Of a stretch of DNA of 52,669 nt, positions 51,977 through 52,669 are shown in pieces. How positions within the stretch are numbered: the first letter of the stretch is position 1; the number at the start of each line of letters is the position of its first letter. This DNA is from Bradyrhizobium sp. SRL28 (lineage in GTDB: Bacteria; Pseudomonadota; Alphaproteobacteria; Rhizobiales; Xanthobacteraceae), in assembly GCF_018596315.1 (NCBI RefSeq), contig NZ_JAHEAG010000039.1, forward strand, positions 1 through 52,669. The letters are read 5' to 3'. Made by a program: the position numbers and the translations under genes. The notes under the pieces were generated by a model, which made no database searches, was not told where the DNA came from, and saw nothing but the letters and a program-made list of their open reading frames with translations.

Positions 51977-52669
51977 TTCCCGCCTTTGATTGATGCCCTT
52001 GTGTCATACAAGCTTAGCGGGACCTTCGGCGGCATCAAAGGCGGTTTTGCAAACAGCTCGGAATTGGCCGGAAATAGTAGGGCCGAAAGGACGGGGAATT
52101 GCAGAACCGAGCGAGATGTTTCAACGGCTTAGCCACAAATCGATGTGCTACCGTTATACTATTCCCCCCGAAGCGCCTGATTTCGTATTTCACCGGGCGG
52201 TCTGAGGCTTCCGCTCTATGGCGGGCAATCTTAGGACATCGAAAGTTCCGCGCAGGTGGCGGGCCTCCCGGAACAGTGATCACTGTCTAGGCTAGGTTGT
52301 GTTAGTCTTGTCGCTCGCCTCCCTGGGCGTTTCCTCCCTAGACTTTGGGGCCGCTGTCGATAAGCCGGCAGCGGCCTTTTTTATTGCGATCATCATTCCA
52401 TCATGGTGGAGGGGGCGCCGGATTCCCAGATACCGGTGCGGCATCGCGTTCCGAAGGGATACGCATCTTGAGCGTTTGCGCGAAGCCCGTCTGGGGGCCG
52501 CAGCAAACCTGGCACGGCTTTGTCGCCGAGCTCGATCGACCCATCTAGGACGCCGCATTGGTCCGCTCGTGGCCCTTTTGAGACATGCCGACTGCCTCTC
52601 ACGATGTCCGTTGTCGGGGGAAGACCGGAAGTGCTAGGCGTGCGGCCAAAGCGACGCAATTGACCCAAG
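51977..52669. other. Right-edge intergenic region
   Basis: Nearly 700 bases with a clear terminator at 52349-52383 but no gene I can support. Frames on both strands here have skewed composition and no recognisable family. A gene may begin beyond the window. Confidence 0.4.
52349..52383 (+). terminator. Rho-independent terminator
   Basis: GGCCGCTG (52349-52356) and CAGCGGCC (52369-52376) form a GC-rich stem directly followed by seven T residues. It is oriented rightward; no gene immediately upstream on that strand is recognised, so it may end an unseen small transcript. Confidence 0.8.

Overview
This window comes from a GC-rich alphaproteobacterium, most likely Bradyrhizobium or a near relative (inference from gene families and style; no rRNA, tRNA or housekeeping marker is present). 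It covers most of an integrative and conjugative element (ICE) carrying a dense cargo of defence-type genes, followed by a stretch of small accessory genes typical of rhizobial genomes.

1-20.6 kb, transfer module. A DUF6499/DUF2285 protein, an excisionase-like HTH protein and the TraF peptidase are followed by an IS66 element that still shows a 21-bp terminal inverted repeat and an 8-bp target duplication; the rotted ends of a tyrosine-recombinase element are nested inside it. Next come a VirD2-like relaxase, a divergent nucleotidyltransferase with two near-identical palindromic operators, the TraG coupling protein, a ribbon-helix-helix protein, and the mating-pair operon trbB-C-D-E-J-L-F-G-I plus a DUF2274 protein. 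Many of these genes overlap or nearly abut. A small XRE regulator with its own palindromic operator ends the block.

20.6-39.7 kb, cargo. One operon joins AbiEi, a frameshifted AbiEii and a 1487-residue protein that fuses an Mrr-like nuclease to a STAND-type P-loop NTPase and a long helical region. Then follow a DUF2235-LysM hydrolase, a secreted PQQ-type sugar dehydrogenase with a c-type haem, and an SMP-30 pseudogene. A single polypeptide combining a caspase-like protease with a Ski2-like helicase is paired with a YodC-like small protein. Divergent from it lies an 826-residue DUF4238 protein with a SEC-C zinc motif. The ICE-type tyrosine integrase at the end has two frameshifts, so the element may be fixed in place.

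39.9-52.7 kb, flank or second island. A PrtN-family regulator, a receiver-only response regulator, an SRAP fragment and many short hypothetical proteins surround a second conflict-type locus: a trypsin-like protease directly upstream of a SIR2-domain protein, preceded by two membrane proteins and followed by a DUF2285 protein, all on one strand. A second trypsin-like protease follows a 325-residue unknown protein near the right end. No CRISPR array, tRNA or rRNA was recognised.

The three best candidates for poorly described systems are the AbiE/Mrr-STAND operon, the caspase-helicase/YodC pair and the trypsin-SIR2 locus. All functional calls are from reading motifs by eye; no database search was run.
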